The notes: a model not told the origin generated them from the sequence alone. 23,216 nt of DNA from Chloroflexota bacterium (GCA_030615705.1 JAUWYT010000001.1:1-23216), one strand, 5' to 3'; shown: positions 6,154 to 15,913, counted from the first letter of the stretch. Numbers and translations: made by a program.

Positions 6154-8886
6154 CTACTTGGAGATGGCCATTTTGAGAATATGGCCCCTTTCGTCAACGG
6201 TTAACTTGACTATTTGAATGTGCGCGCTATCCCCTTTAACAGAGATGGCCTTTTCCAGAGTAATGACCCGATTCCCCAAGTGCTGCCTCGTCCCTTTGAC
6301 AACCCCGGAGATAAGGGAACATCGGTCGCCACAATTTTCACTGCAGAATGCCAGCGGGACTGCGCTTACCCTTGCCTGAGCCATGTGCGGCAAACTGGCT
6401 TCGACGCGGCTCTTGACCCCGGCTATGAGTTCATCAGAGACAAGACCTAGCTTTTGTCTTTTGGCCCTGTTTTGGCAAAAGATGGGCGGGCAAAAGTCTA
6501 TTCCCAAGCCCGAAATCTTCATGGCCTTTTTACCATCAAAGATTCCAGCTCCCAGGGATGGGTCTCCGTACAGCACGAAACTGATGAGCGTTTTTTGATC
6601 TTCGCCGTCCAAGTAGCCCTGTCGTTTGTACATCTCTTTGGCCAAAGCCACTTTAGCATACTTTAGGGCCTCACCCAGAGTGAGACGAGCTCGCAACCCT
6701 TCCCAAAAGTACCTGCCAATTAGGTCGGCTCCCAGCAGGGGGGGGGTGATGGAGCCGTAAGAGGCCTTCGTCGAACCGACCAGGGCCAACGCTTGCGAAG
6801 CCAGAAACCGCAAAGCTATGGAGTTGTTGGTATCCTTTCCCATGATGTTGGCCCCATAACAGGCCTCGGTGAAAACTATGGAGGTGGCCTGCTCAACTGC
6901 GGCGAGGTCTTGGGGGCGCAGGGCCACAGGGAAGAGGGGATAATCGGCGGGGAACAAAGTATCTCGTTGGCCGTACCAGTAAGCTCCGTCCTCAATGCCA
7001 TGTAGGTTGAAGTAGCTGAAATAGCGAAGCTCTGCACCCCCAAACTCTTGATAAGTAAGGGGAGGCGAGATTCTTAGTTGGCAACCGTCGCCGATAACCT
7101 GAAACACAGCACGGGAGGCCTTTCTCCAAATGCTGGCTGAATATCCCAAGCTGTGTCCATTCCGCAGGGCTCGATTCGCTGGCCAGAATGCTCTGAGCAT
7201 GGCGCTCAGTAGTCTCCTAGACACGGCTGGCCTTCGATGCCCAGCTATGGCCGTTTGGATAAGGGAGCGCAAGAAACCCACCCCCTCCCCCTCTCCACCG
7301 GGCATCCTCCCTACCGCCCTTTCCGGGATGAGATAGTTGGCGTCCCGCGATGCGTAGGGATTGTCCGAGGGGACGTCCATATCCTGATCGTCCGTGGGGT
7401 TAGGTAGGCGGTGGAAAGGTATGATGGAGTCTCCACCCACGATCAGAACATATCGAACCTCTCGGCCTTGCTCGGCCAGGCCAGCATCCAATTTATCTAC
7501 AAGGGTTTTGATCTGCCAAGGATTAGTCGGATCCACGGGTTCCAGCCCATACGAGGCCAGGGAGGGTTTATCATCTACGTAGACGATCGTAGCCTCCGAG
7601 CTAGTGTGGCCTTCAATGGCTTGCTTGAGCCTGCGCAAGTCCTCGTCCAGTTGAGCGAAGCCGAGCTGTCCATATTCTTTCTTCAAACCATCCTTATTGG
7701 AAATGATCAAATACAGGGGGGCAGCTTCTCTGTCCCCAGCCTTAGGTAGTTGTGTGCCCTCCAGTGAGAGCAACTCGATCAGACGATCCAGCTCGGCCTG
7801 GGCCTCCTCCACCACCATTGCTGCCTGGTTTGCACTATTCTCTGGCTGCCGTCCACCGACAGAGATCGGGGAGGGCAAAGGGGTGGCCAAGGGGGACTCG
7901 TTGAATTCCACCTGGGGGGAGGACCTAGATGAGTGGCTATGATTTTTCCCTGATGTGTTTGCTCCCTTGGCTGCATTCCTACCCGCTTGCCCTCTTGGAA
8001 CTGGCTGGGAAGCAATGACAGCAATGTCGTGGCTACCTAGACGCGGCTTCTCAGCCGCGCCTTTCCAAGCTCTCCTCGGTTCGCTCGTTTGCCTCCCCAA
8101 TGCCTGTTCGATTTCAGGTGGTGGAGACGGGAGCGAGAGATCAACATCCCACGCCCAGAGAGCGGCATATGGATTCGCATCTTTGAAGACCCGATGTGCC
8201 ACAATGCCGCAGGGATCAAGAGCCTGAGCCTCATGAAGCAGAGCACTGCCTTCCGCGTCGTCCCCGCTGCCCAGCAACAGGTCGGCTAGGATGAGTTTGC
8301 CCTTGACACAGGTCGGCCATCTCTCCACTGTGGCCTGGGCGCTTCTTCTGGCCGCTTCCCGATGGCCGGCTCTCCACAACGCCTCCAGCCTGGTTAGAGC
8401 GATCTCCAGGTACAGGGGCCCTTCGGCTAGCGCAGCCTCACACAACTCGATGGCTTGGCTGAAGGATTCTCTATCCAAGTGCAGCCTGGCCGAGGCGGCG
8501 GGAGGAAGTCCCACATCCGTGTCGGGGGAACCCAACTGACAATAGAGGCTCAAGAGCGTTTCTTTGAGCCTTCGGTCGGTTGGCTGTATGTGCAGAGCGC
8601 GTTCATATTCTTGGATGGCCCGGGCCAGATCGCCTTCTCTCCGATAGGTTCGCCCTAGGCCCTCACGGGCTACCGTGTTTTCAGGATCGAACTGCAAAAC
8701 GGCCTCGAACTGCTGGCGGGCTTCATCCAGGAGCTCCTTCTCCAAGAGGGCTTGACCTAGCAAGCAGCGGGCGGGAATGTGTCCAGGCAAGCTTTCCAAG
8801 AGCCGCTTGGCAGCAGCTATGGCATAGTCGAGATAACCTAGCTTGATGCTTGCTTCGATGGCTGCATAGTACTGGGTTGCCTTCAT
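6154..8886 (-). CDS. TPR protein with a gingipain/C25-like caspase-clan cysteine peptidase domain
   Basis: A 910-residue protein. Residues 1-230 contain TPR helices (for example LGRTYRREGDLARAIQEYERALHIQP at ~77-102). Residues 250-385 are a low-complexity Pro/Ser/Gly linker. Residues 390-785 look like a clan CD peptidase of the C25 type: VLIVGGDSIIP (480-490), SDNPYA..DANYLIPE.AVGRMPG (507-530), the His629 dyad residue in FNLHG, the Cys676 nucleophile in FTEACYGA, ALVGSTKASYG, and LYGDPSLG (772-779). Residues ~795-910 are a separate domain with Cys799/804/848/852/856, related to the 84-residue protein at 2163-2417. No signal peptide is seen, so it probably acts in the cytoplasm. ATG 8886 follows AGGAGG by 12 nt, 21 nt after the NACHT-TPR gene, implying co-translation. 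The TPRs may receive a signal from that protein (inference). A CHAT assignment is the main alternative. Confidence 0.85.
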   Translation of the reverse strand: MKATQYYAAIEASIKLGYLDYAIAAAKRLLESLPGHIPARCLLGQALLEKELLDEARQQFEAVLQFDPENTVAREGLGRTYRREGDLARAIQEYERALHIQPTDRRLKETLLSLYCQLGSPDTDVGLPPAASARLHLDRESFSQAIELCEAALAEGPLYLEIALTRLEALWRAGHREAARRSAQATVERWPTCVKGKLILADLLLGSGDDAEGSALLHEAQALDPCGIVAHRVFKDANPYAALWAWDVDLSLPSPPPEIEQALGRQTSEPRRAWKGAAEKPRLGSHDIAVIASQPVPRGQAGRNAAKGANTSGKNHSHSSRSSPQVEFNESPLATPLPSPISVGGRQPENSANQAAMVVEEAQAELDRLIELLSLEGTQLPKAGDREAAPLYLIISNKDGLKKEYGQLGFAQLDEDLRRLKQAIEGHTSSEATIVYVDDKPSLASYGLEPVDPTNPWQIKTLVDKLDAGLAEQGREVRYVLIVGGDSIIPFHRLPNPTDDQDMDVPSDNPYASRDANYLIPERAVGRMPGGEGEGVGFLRSLIQTAIAGHRRPAVSRRLLSAMLRAFWPANRALRNGHSLGYSASIWRKASRAVFQVIGDGCQLRISPPLTYQEFGGAELRYFSYFNLHGIEDGAYWYGQRDTLFPADYPLFPVALRPQDLAAVEQATSIVFTEACYGANIMGKDTNNSIALRFLASQALALVGSTKASYGSITPPLLGADLIGRYFWEGLRARLTLGEALKYAKVALAKEMYKRQGYLDGEDQKTLISFVLYGDPSLGAGIFDGKKAMKISGLGIDFCPPIFCQNRAKRQKLGLVSDELIAGVKSRVEASLPHMAQARVSAVPLAFCSENCGDRCSLISGVVKGTRQHLGNRVITLEKAISVKGDSAHIQIVKLTVDERGHILKMAISK
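6738..6746. repeat. nine-base G/C homopolymer inside the peptidase gene
   Basis: Nine consecutive G on the plus strand encode Thr-Pro-Pro-Leu in the peptidase domain, about 40 codons after the catalytic cysteine codon. Slippage here would truncate the protease within its catalytic domain. The reading frame is intact as given. Confidence 0.6.
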
Positions 8887-8907
8887 TTGTTCGGTGAACC
8901 TCCTACA

Positions 8908-11900
8908 TTAGCCGCTTTTCCGCTGCCGCCCGAGAAAGGCCAGGGCACTTACCGCCGCCCATTGTTTATAGGCATTGGCGTTATTTGGCTGCAATGTGAC
9001 GGCCTTGCGGAGCATCTCCACAGCTTCAGGGTATTGTTTCAATTGCTTGTACATTATGCCAGCGTTGTAGTAGTACTCTGCCGTGTCCGGATCCCGCTTG
9101 GCGGCTTCGAGGTAGGCATCTAGAGCCTCATCGTATTGATTCTGCAATTCATAGGACTTGCCCAGTTCATAGTAAGCCACGGCATTGCTAGGCTGGAGCT
9201 GGATCATCTGCCTGAAGTGGGCTATGGCTTTGTCTAAGTGCCCTAGTTGCCGGCACAGCCTGCCTATTTGGCCATGATGGGCTGCTTCGTGGGGCTCTAC
9301 CACAATGGCCTGCTGATAGGCCTGCAAAGCCTCATCGTAGCGCTGCTGGGCCTCGTATATTTCACCTATTTGCCCGTAAGCTTCGGTCATTTTGGGTTGT
9401 AACTCGAGCGCCTTCTCCAGATGCTCGGTGGCCTCGTGATGTTGAGCCATCCGCTTACAAATCACACCCATTTTGTAGTGGTAGAAAGCGTTATTCGGCT
9501 CCAGAGTCGAGCCTCGCTGGTAGGTCGCTAGGGCTTCCGCCCACCGTTCTTCCCTTTCATAGAGGTCGCCCAGGCGTTCGTAGGCTGGGGTATAGTCGCC
9601 CCTCAAGGCGATAGCCTTATTGAATTTCGCCAAGGCTTCAGCAACTTCGCCTAACTCAACGGCCACAACGCCCAGGTTGAGCAAGTAAGCGGCCTCTTCG
9701 GGTGCAAGCTCGCTGGCTCGCTGATACATGTCTCGTGCTCTGCGATGTTGGCCTTGCCGGCGGTAGATATCGCCCAATTCTGAACACCACCGGGGATTGT
9801 CCGGTTGCAGTTGGATAGCCCTTTCCAAGAGGGCTGCGGCCTGTTCATCATTTCCCATCTTAGCGTAAGCTAAAGCCGCATTACGTGGATATTCAGGCTC
9901 CTCGGGCGCCAATTCTGCGGCACGCAGATACTGTTCCAAGGCCAATTGATAACGCTCTTGTTCTGCATATAGGTTGCCCAAGGTGTTGTGCCACGGGGCG
10001 ACACCCGATTTGAGCTCTGCAGCTTTCCCTAAAGCGGCACTGGCTTCCTGGTTCTGCCCCACCTCATGCAACATCAGCCCAAGCATATGATGATACAACG
10101 CTTCCGTGGGATCCAGTTGTGTAGCCTTCTTTAGAGCCGCCACAGCTTGCTCCGCTTGTCCTGCCTGCTTATGACTTAGACCTAATTCATAGTGAGTCTC
10201 AGCACAATCTGGGTCTAAGCTCTCCGCCATACGCATCTCCCGGATGCTATCCTCTTGTTTCCCCATCAATCGGTAAGCTATCCCCAACGCACGGTGATGA
10301 AAGGCTTCGTACGGAGCGGCCTCCAGGGCCTTTTCAAACTCGCCGATGGCTTCCTTATGTTGCCCACTTAAGGCAAGGATGGTCCCTAGTTCGGCGTGGG
10401 CCTCGGGCGAGTCCTCCCCTAAGGCCATAGCGCTCCGTAAGGTGGCGATGGCTTCTTCATAATCATCCGCCGAGGGGGCCTGCTCAGAGATGCCGGCTTG
10501 CCTCAAGGACCAAGCCCGCTGTCCGAGCTTCCGCCAGATGATGCCCAACCGCAATTGATAGCGAGGTTCGTCGGGGTTCAACTCGGTGGCCTTCCTGTAT
10601 TCGGACTGAGCTTCCTCGTAATGCCCTTGGGCCTCAAGTGTGGCCCCCAATTGCCAGTGGGCCTCTGCATCTGAGGGATCTAAGGTCAGGGCTTTAGCCA
10701 GGACGTTTGTGGCCTCAACATACCGCTCCAGATTGCGCAAGATTGTTCCATAGGCCCGTTGGTAGAGCGATTCATCTGGCATCAGGTTAGCTACCTCTTG
10801 ATATTCGGCTAGAGCCTCCTCCCAGCGTCCTTGGGCCTCGTAGATGGTGCCCAGTGCATAATGGGCTTCAACATCGGCCGACTTCAAGGAGGTAGCTTTT
10901 TTCAAGGATTGTATCGCCTTGTCATTCTCACCCAGTTTGTGGGCCAGCAGGCCCACCTTGCGATGATGGACGGCCTCCTCCGGCTCCAGGGAGGCCGCTT
11001 CCTCATAGGCGGCCGAGGCGTCGGCGTAAAGGCCGAGTTGCTCGCAGGCCCTCCCCAGCAGGTGACGAGCCTCCGCGTCATCCAGGTCCGAAGCCACCGC
11101 TTCTCGCAGGGCCTCGACGGCTTGTTCATATTCGCCCATGTGATATAGCATCAAGCCAACCTGGCGATGATAGACTGCTTGATGGGGGACCAAAGACGCC
11201 GCCTGCCGGTACTCTGTGAGGGCTTCCTCATAGCGTCCCTGTTCTTGGAATATGGTGCCCAATTGACAATGGGCCTGGGGGTCGTCTGGGTCTAAGGCAA
11301 TGGCTTTCGTCAGGACGAGGGCGGCTCGATCGCCCTGGCCCAGCTCGTGCAAAGCTCCAGCAAGACGAAGGTGGTAGAGGGGCTGATCAGTTGCTAAGAC
11401 AGCCGCTTCCTCGTATTCGGCCACAGCCTTGGCATGCCAACCCAATTCGTGATAGGTCCGGCCCAGTTCATAGTGTGTTTGGGCATCGTCAGGCTTCAAG
11501 GTGACCGCCTTCTCAAGAACCTCTGTAGCCCGGTCATATTCTCCTAGCTGGCGAAGCGTAGCTCCTATATGGCGATGGTAAGTAGCCTCATTAGGAGCTA
11601 AGTTGGCTGCGCGCTGATATTGGCTGACGGCTTCCGTTAGCCAACCTTTATCGGCGAACGTCTTCGCTAATTCGCTACGTAGAACCGGGTCGTTGGGGTC
11701 TAAGGCAATCGCCTCCTCCAAAGCAGCGATGGCCTCATCCATCTTCCCCATCTGTCTGCATGTCAGACCGATCGCGCCCTTGTAGGCAGCCTCTGGAGGG
11801 GCCAGCTTGGCAGCCTGTTCATAATGCTCGAGAGCCTCGGTCAAATTGCCTCGTTGCTGATAAGACTGACCCAGGTGGTAGTGGGCCCCGGCCCAATTCG

Positions 11901-14900
11901 GCTGCAGCGCCAGAGCACGTTGCAGGGCAGCAATTCCCTCTTCGTGATCACCCAAGCGTTGACAAGCTCGACCGTAGTCATAGTAAGGAATTGGGGTCTG
12001 AGGTGAAAGCTCCACAGCCCGTCGGTAAGCAGCAACCGTCTCTTGGTCTCGGCCCTGCACCTCAAAGGTTAGTCCCAGTTGGTGGTGGGCCATAGCACAT
12101 TCTTCGTCTAGCTGGATGGTCCTCTCTAGCTCGCCTATGGCCTCATCGTGTCGTCCTAATTGTCGCAGAATCACTCCCTTGTTAAGGTGATGGGAAGGTT
12201 CCAATGGATTCAGTGTTATGGCCTGATCATACCTCCTCAGGGCTTCCTTGTATTCCTTGCGGAGCTCATAGATGTTGCCCAGCTCACTGTGAAGAGCCGC
12301 ATCTTCGGGGGCTATTTCCAAGCCAGCCCCTAGTTCGGCTAAGGCTTCTTCGTATTGCCCCCTCTGCCGGTAGATTAAGGCGGCCCTCCGTCTGTACTCC
12401 ACCTCCTGCGGAGCTAATTCGATGGCCTGCCGGTATTGGGCTAGGGCCTCCTCATGCTCCCCTTTAGCCTCGGCTATCTTTCCCAACTGGGCGCGAATGG
12501 TGGCGTCGGCAGGACTCAGTTCCAAAGCTCGCAATGTTTCGGCTTTGGCCTCATTCAGCCGCCCTAAGCGATACGCGGTTAGGCCAAGCCTGGCGTGATA
12601 GCTCGGCTCTTGAGGATCGAGGCTCACAGCTTGCCGGTAGGCGCCCAAGGCTTTTTCACGTTCACCCTGGTGGGCGTATGCCAAGCCCAGATGATAATGC
12701 GCTATCGGGTTCTCAGGCAGAAGGTTGCGCGCTGCTTCTAATAAAGCGTGTGCCTCGTCATGGCGACCTAGCTGTTGGCAAACTATGCCCGCTCTCAGCC
12801 GATAAACCCCTGCCTTTGGTTCTACTTCAACAGCCTTTCCATAGGCGGTCAAGGCATCCTCGTAAGCGTCTAGCCCCTCGTAGATTTTGCCCTGTTGGCC
12901 ATAGGCATCCCAGTAGTCAGGCTTCAATTGGGTAGCTTGTTGCAGCATCTCCAGGGCACGATCGTTGTCGCTTAGCTGACCATACAGCACGCCCAGGTTG
13001 CGAAAGTAGAGGGCTTGGTCGGGCTCCAAGTCGCACGCCAGGCGATACTCGTCAAGGGCCTGCTCCAATTGCCCGTGAAGCTCATAAATAATCCCCTTCT
13101 GGTTATGGGCTGCTGCGTGGCTAGGGGCCAAGGCAATGGCTTCCTCTAGCTCCGCTAAGGCTTCATCATATCGCTCTAGATGATAGAGCGAACACCCTGC
13201 GCCGTAGTGATAATCGGCCTTGTGGGGATCGAGGGCCATGGCTCTTCGATACTGGTTCAGTGCCTCGACGTGTTCGCCTTGCAAACCCAGAGCTGAAGCC
13301 AAGTCGCCGTGCCAATCAGCTTGATTGGGCGAAAGCTCCACCGTGCGGCGCAGGCATCGGATGGCTTCTCTATGCTGCCCTATGCATTGGCAGGCCAGGC
13401 CGAGGTGATGGTGGTAGGCCGCTTTGGTCGGCCCAAGCGCCACAGCCTGCTCGTATTCCCTGCAGGCCTCTTCCCAGCGCCCTGCAGCCTCATAGAGTGC
13501 CCCCAACTCGTCGTGCCAAGGGGCTTGGTCGGGTTGCAGAGCCAGGGCGTGCTGTAGATAGGTGATAGCTTGCTCGTATTGGCCTTGCTTCGTTAAGACA
13601 ACACTGGCCTCTTGATACAAGGAGGCTTGTTCGGGGGCCAGTTCGATGGCCCGTTCGAGCGCATCCAAAGCCTCATCATACCAGCCCTGCTGCTGGCAGG
13701 AATAGCCGATCTCCCGACATATGTCTGCTTGCTCCGGGCTCTGGGCCTGTGCTTGCTCGAGCTTTTCCGAGGCCTCCTTGTAGCGTCCCAACCGGTTGAG
13801 AGTGACCCCGGCTTGGTAAAGGTATGCCACTGATTCGGGTTGCCAGGTCAAAGCCTGATGAAAGGCCTCAAGGGCGTCTTCGTAGTTACCTTGCCTCCAG
13901 TAGGCTAGACCTAGCTCATAGCATATCCCGGCATAAAGGCGACCAGCCTCGTGAAGAGCGCTTTGCAACTCGGTTACGGCTTCGCTGCCGCGCTCCAGTT
14001 CCCGATGGATAACGCCCAAGTTGCAGTGGTAGATGACCTTCCCGGGCTGCCAATCTTCTGTGGAAAGCGCGGCGCTTGGCACCGGATGCCGATAGATAGG
14101 CGCCAATAGGCTGTCAGGAGGTCCTATGGCCAAGGCTTCGGTCAGGGCCATGGTGGCCGCCTCCATCTCCCCTAGCTCCTTTAGAGCTATGCCCAATTGA
14201 TAGGCAGCGGCCTTGGGAAGGGGCAGCTCCATCAGACGCCTTACTTGCTCCCATAGCCCTTGCTGGTCTTCGTTGCTGACCAGACATCGTGCGGCTAAGC
14301 GGATCACCTCGTATCCAGCTTGGGTATCTAGGAGCCTTCGGATCAAACCCAGGCGGTCGGATGCCAGGCCGTAGAGTTGCAGGAGGGGGCCTTGCCATCT
14401 CTTCCGGGTGCTCTTGTCCTGGACGAACTGGCCCAGGTCCAGGCCATCTTTCAATCTTTGCTTTAGCGCCGAAGCGGCAAAGAACTCTTGCACCAGAGCG
14501 TGGAAAAAGCTCACCCTCTTGCCATCCTCCGCCAAGACCAGCAGGCCGCTGCGGAGGGCATCGTCGAGCCGCTGGTCGGCTTCGGCCATTATCTCACTGC
14601 ATCTTTGCTTCCCTAGGCTGTCAGTTCGTGCTTCTTGCAGGGCGAAAGCCAATTCGGCCAGCCCACGGCCATCGGCCTCTAACCATCGCTCGACCTGGCT
14701 TGTCTTTGCCATACCCAAGGCGATCCGCACGGCTTCTTTGATGGCGCAGCTACGGCTCCACCATGGGCCTTGCTCTCCAGAGGACGCGGCCAAGTTGACG
14801 ATAGCTCTGAGGAAGAGCGGATGGCGTCCTAGATCCCATAGGCGGCCATCTCTTCTCAGCCCCAGGCTCAAGTCTGTTGCCCTCTTTTCGGGCGCATATT

Positions 14901-15564
14901 GACGCAAGATCTGTTCCATTGAGCCGTCGTTCAGCTCGAGGATGGTCAAAGCTGGGATATGCCCCAGCCAGGATCGGTGTGCAGGCAGGCTTTGGGTGCG
15001 GCAGGCGATGACCACCCTTGCCGAGGGGCATTCCTGGGTGCAGGATGCCAGCCAAGACCTCAGCTCTTCCAGCAGGCGGTTATCCACCACCCTATCCAGG
15101 TTGTCAAGCAGGAAAAAGGGCATTTGCTGGCTTAGGATAGCTTGCAAGGCCGCATCGCCAGCTGCTGGCTGATAGCGACGAAAGGCCTCCAACAGCAGCC
15201 CCCTTATCCCCTCGTCGCTTTGCAGCAGGGATAGATCGAGAAGGAAAGGGATTGCGGCCTCGTGTCCTGGCGGGAGGGCCTCCTCGGCGCATTTGTACGC
15301 CAGGCGTTGCAGCAAGGTGGTCTTGCCCGCGCCTAAATGCCCATGGACAACCGACCTGTCCAGCCCTCTAACTGCTTCCAAGGCATCTTTCTGCTCTTTC
15401 CCCCGCTCTGCCCTCACCTTGAGGGCCACGTAATGCGTGCTGACTTCGGCTAGATGGGGGTCATCTCGCATACCTTGCAGGTATTGCCGCAGAAGCGGCT
15501 GATCGAGGGAGTGGGGGAGACCCGCTGAGCTATTCTTACTTTCTTGCACCTGGTGATCGAACAT
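8908..15564 (-). CDS. giant NACHT/STAND-type NTPase with about 50 TPRs
   Basis: A 2218-residue protein. The N-terminal P-loop domain (about 55-380) has Walker A GHLGAGKTTL (75-84), a NACHT-like Walker B FFLLDNLDRV (150-159) and a sensor-like ARVVIACRT (182-190), followed by a helical region. From about residue 455 to 2196 it is almost wholly TPRs, about 50 units of 34 residues, one with a ~19-residue insertion. From the seventh unit on, two TPR types alternate, so the array is really a 68-residue double repeat. In STAND proteins the repeats sense a ligand and the NTPase oligomerises to activate an effector. No effector is fused here; the adjacent caspase-like protease could fill that role (inference). 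ATG 15564 is chosen because AAGGAG lies 7 nt upstream and the previous gene stops 11 nt before; the ORF extends to 15612 without support. Confidence 0.93.
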   Translation of the reverse strand: MFDHQVQESKNSSAGLPHSLDQPLLRQYLQGMRDDPHLAEVSTHYVALKVRAERGKEQKDALEAVRGLDRSVVHGHLGAGKTTLLQRLAYKCAEEALPPGHEAAIPFLLDLSLLQSDEGIRGLLLEAFRRYQPAAGDAALQAILSQQMPFFLLDNLDRVVDNRLLEELRSWLASCTQECPSARVVIACRTQSLPAHRSWLGHIPALTILELNDGSMEQILRQYAPEKRATDLSLGLRRDGRLWDLGRHPLFLRAIVNLAASSGEQGPWWSRSCAIKEAVRIALGMAKTSQVERWLEADGRGLAELAFALQEARTDSLGKQRCSEIMAEADQRLDDALRSGLLVLAEDGKRVSFFHALVQEFFAASALKQRLKDGLDLGQFVQDKSTRKRWQGPLLQLYGLASDRLGLIRRLLDTQAGYEVIRLAARCLVSNEDQQGLWEQVRRLMELPLPKAAAYQLGIALKELGEMEAATMALTEALAIGPPDSLLAPIYRHPVPSAALSTEDWQPGKVIYHCNLGVIHRELERGSEAVTELQSALHEAGRLYAGICYELGLAYWRQGNYEDALEAFHQALTWQPESVAYLYQAGVTLNRLGRYKEASEKLEQAQAQSPEQADICREIGYSCQQQGWYDEALDALERAIELAPEQASLYQEASVVLTKQGQYEQAITYLQHALALQPDQAPWHDELGALYEAAGRWEEACREYEQAVALGPTKAAYHHHLGLACQCIGQHREAIRCLRRTVELSPNQADWHGDLASALGLQGEHVEALNQYRRAMALDPHKADYHYGAGCSLYHLERYDEALAELEEAIALAPSHAAAHNQKGIIYELHGQLEQALDEYRLACDLEPDQALYFRNLGVLYGQLSDNDRALEMLQQATQLKPDYWDAYGQQGKIYEGLDAYEDALTAYGKAVEVEPKAGVYRLRAGIVCQQLGRHDEAHALLEAARNLLPENPIAHYHLGLAYAHQGEREKALGAYRQAVSLDPQEPSYHARLGLTAYRLGRLNEAKAETLRALELSPADATIRAQLGKIAEAKGEHEEALAQYRQAIELAPQEVEYRRRAALIYRQRGQYEEALAELGAGLEIAPEDAALHSELGNIYELRKEYKEALRRYDQAITLNPLEPSHHLNKGVILRQLGRHDEAIGELERTIQLDEECAMAHHQLGLTFEVQGRDQETVAAYRRAVELSPQTPIPYYDYGRACQRLGDHEEGIAALQRALALQPNWAGAHYHLGQSYQQRGNLTEALEHYEQAAKLAPPEAAYKGAIGLTCRQMGKMDEAIAALEEAIALDPNDPVLRSELAKTFADKGWLTEAVSQYQRAANLAPNEATYHRHIGATLRQLGEYDRATEVLEKAVTLKPDDAQTHYELGRTYHELGWHAKAVAEYEEAAVLATDQPLYHLRLAGALHELGQGDRAALVLTKAIALDPDDPQAHCQLGTIFQEQGRYEEALTEYRQAASLVPHQAVYHRQVGLMLYHMGEYEQAVEALREAVASDLDDAEARHLLGRACEQLGLYADASAAYEEAASLEPEEAVHHRKVGLLAHKLGENDKAIQSLKKATSLKSADVEAHYALGTIYEAQGRWEEALAEYQEVANLMPDESLYQRAYGTILRNLERYVEATNVLAKALTLDPSDAEAHWQLGATLEAQGHYEEAQSEYRKATELNPDEPRYQLRLGIIWRKLGQRAWSLRQAGISEQAPSADDYEEAIATLRSAMALGEDSPEAHAELGTILALSGQHKEAIGEFEKALEAAPYEAFHHRALGIAYRLMGKQEDSIREMRMAESLDPDCAETHYELGLSHKQAGQAEQAVAALKKATQLDPTEALYHHMLGLMLHEVGQNQEASAALGKAAELKSGVAPWHNTLGNLYAEQERYQLALEQYLRAAELAPEEPEYPRNAALAYAKMGNDEQAAALLERAIQLQPDNPRWCSELGDIYRRQGQHRRARDMYQRASELAPEEAAYLLNLGVVAVELGEVAEALAKFNKAIALRGDYTPAYERLGDLYEREERWAEALATYQRGSTLEPNNAFYHYKMGVICKRMAQHHEATEHLEKALELQPKMTEAYGQIGEIYEAQQRYDEALQAYQQAIVVEPHEAAHHGQIGRLCRQLGHLDKAIAHFRQMIQLQPSNAVAYYELGKSYELQNQYDEALDAYLEAAKRDPDTAEYYYNAGIMYKQLKQYPEAVEMLRKAVTLQPNNANAYKQWAAVSALAFLGRQRKSG

Positions 15565-15575
15565 CGTCCCTCTCC

Positions 15576-15887
15576 TTATAGCGTAGAAAGCATCCAGAAG
15601 GCCACCAAGCACAGCATTCCCCCGGCCAGGCAGAGGAATACCCCAACGCCAACGGCCGTGCGAATTAGTTGACTGATGGCCTCGATTAGCCTGGAGCTGG
15701 CCTCGATGAGGGGGGCCACCCCAGCATCGGTGATGGCCTTGCTGCTGATCTTAGCCGATTGGGCCGAGATGCTCTTTAGCGCTCGTTGATATTCTTTAGA
15801 TAAAATAGTCCAGAGCCCTGCTATGCATGAGCACAAGCCTAGCAAGAACAAACATACTGACATCGCAACTTGGAGGGTCGTGGTCAT
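15576..15887 (-). CDS. small protein with two membrane segments
   Basis: The 103-residue product has hydrophobic segments at about 7-29 and 78-101, joined by a 48-residue polar, amphipathic loop rich in Ser, Ile and Ala (KSISAQSAKISSKAIT...IEASSRLIEAISQLI). The likely topology is a hairpin with both ends on one side of the membrane. I recognise no family. ATG 15887 is favoured because AAAGG sits 9 nt upstream; the ATG at 15896 has that AAAGG directly abutting it. Only 11 nt separate its stop from the NACHT-TPR start. That tight link suggests it anchors or is regulated by the NACHT-TPR/protease pair, or is a membrane effector (inference). Confidence 0.72.
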   Translation of the reverse strand: MTTTLQVAMSVCLFLLGLCSCIAGLWTILSKEYQRALKSISAQSAKISSKAITDAGVAPLIEASSRLIEAISQLIRTAVGVGVFLCLAGGMLCLVAFWMLSTL

Positions 15888-15913
15888 GGTTCCCATCCTT
15901 TCATCATGCTGTC

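Noticed and set aside
6147..6197. Longer start for the glycosidase-like protein
   Set aside because: It would overlap the end of the protease gene by 44 nt and add residues that the paralogue does not have; the ATG at 6146 gives matching starts.
13290..13325. Other TGGCAC words as sigma-54 promoters (for example inside the TPR gene)
   Set aside because: The -12 TTGC is missing or at the wrong spacing, and the sites lie deep inside coding sequence.
8908..14100. CRISPR-like periodicity
   Set aside because: The periodic signal comes from coding TPRs of 102/204 bp, with variable bases and an unbroken frame; there are no fixed repeats with unique spacers.
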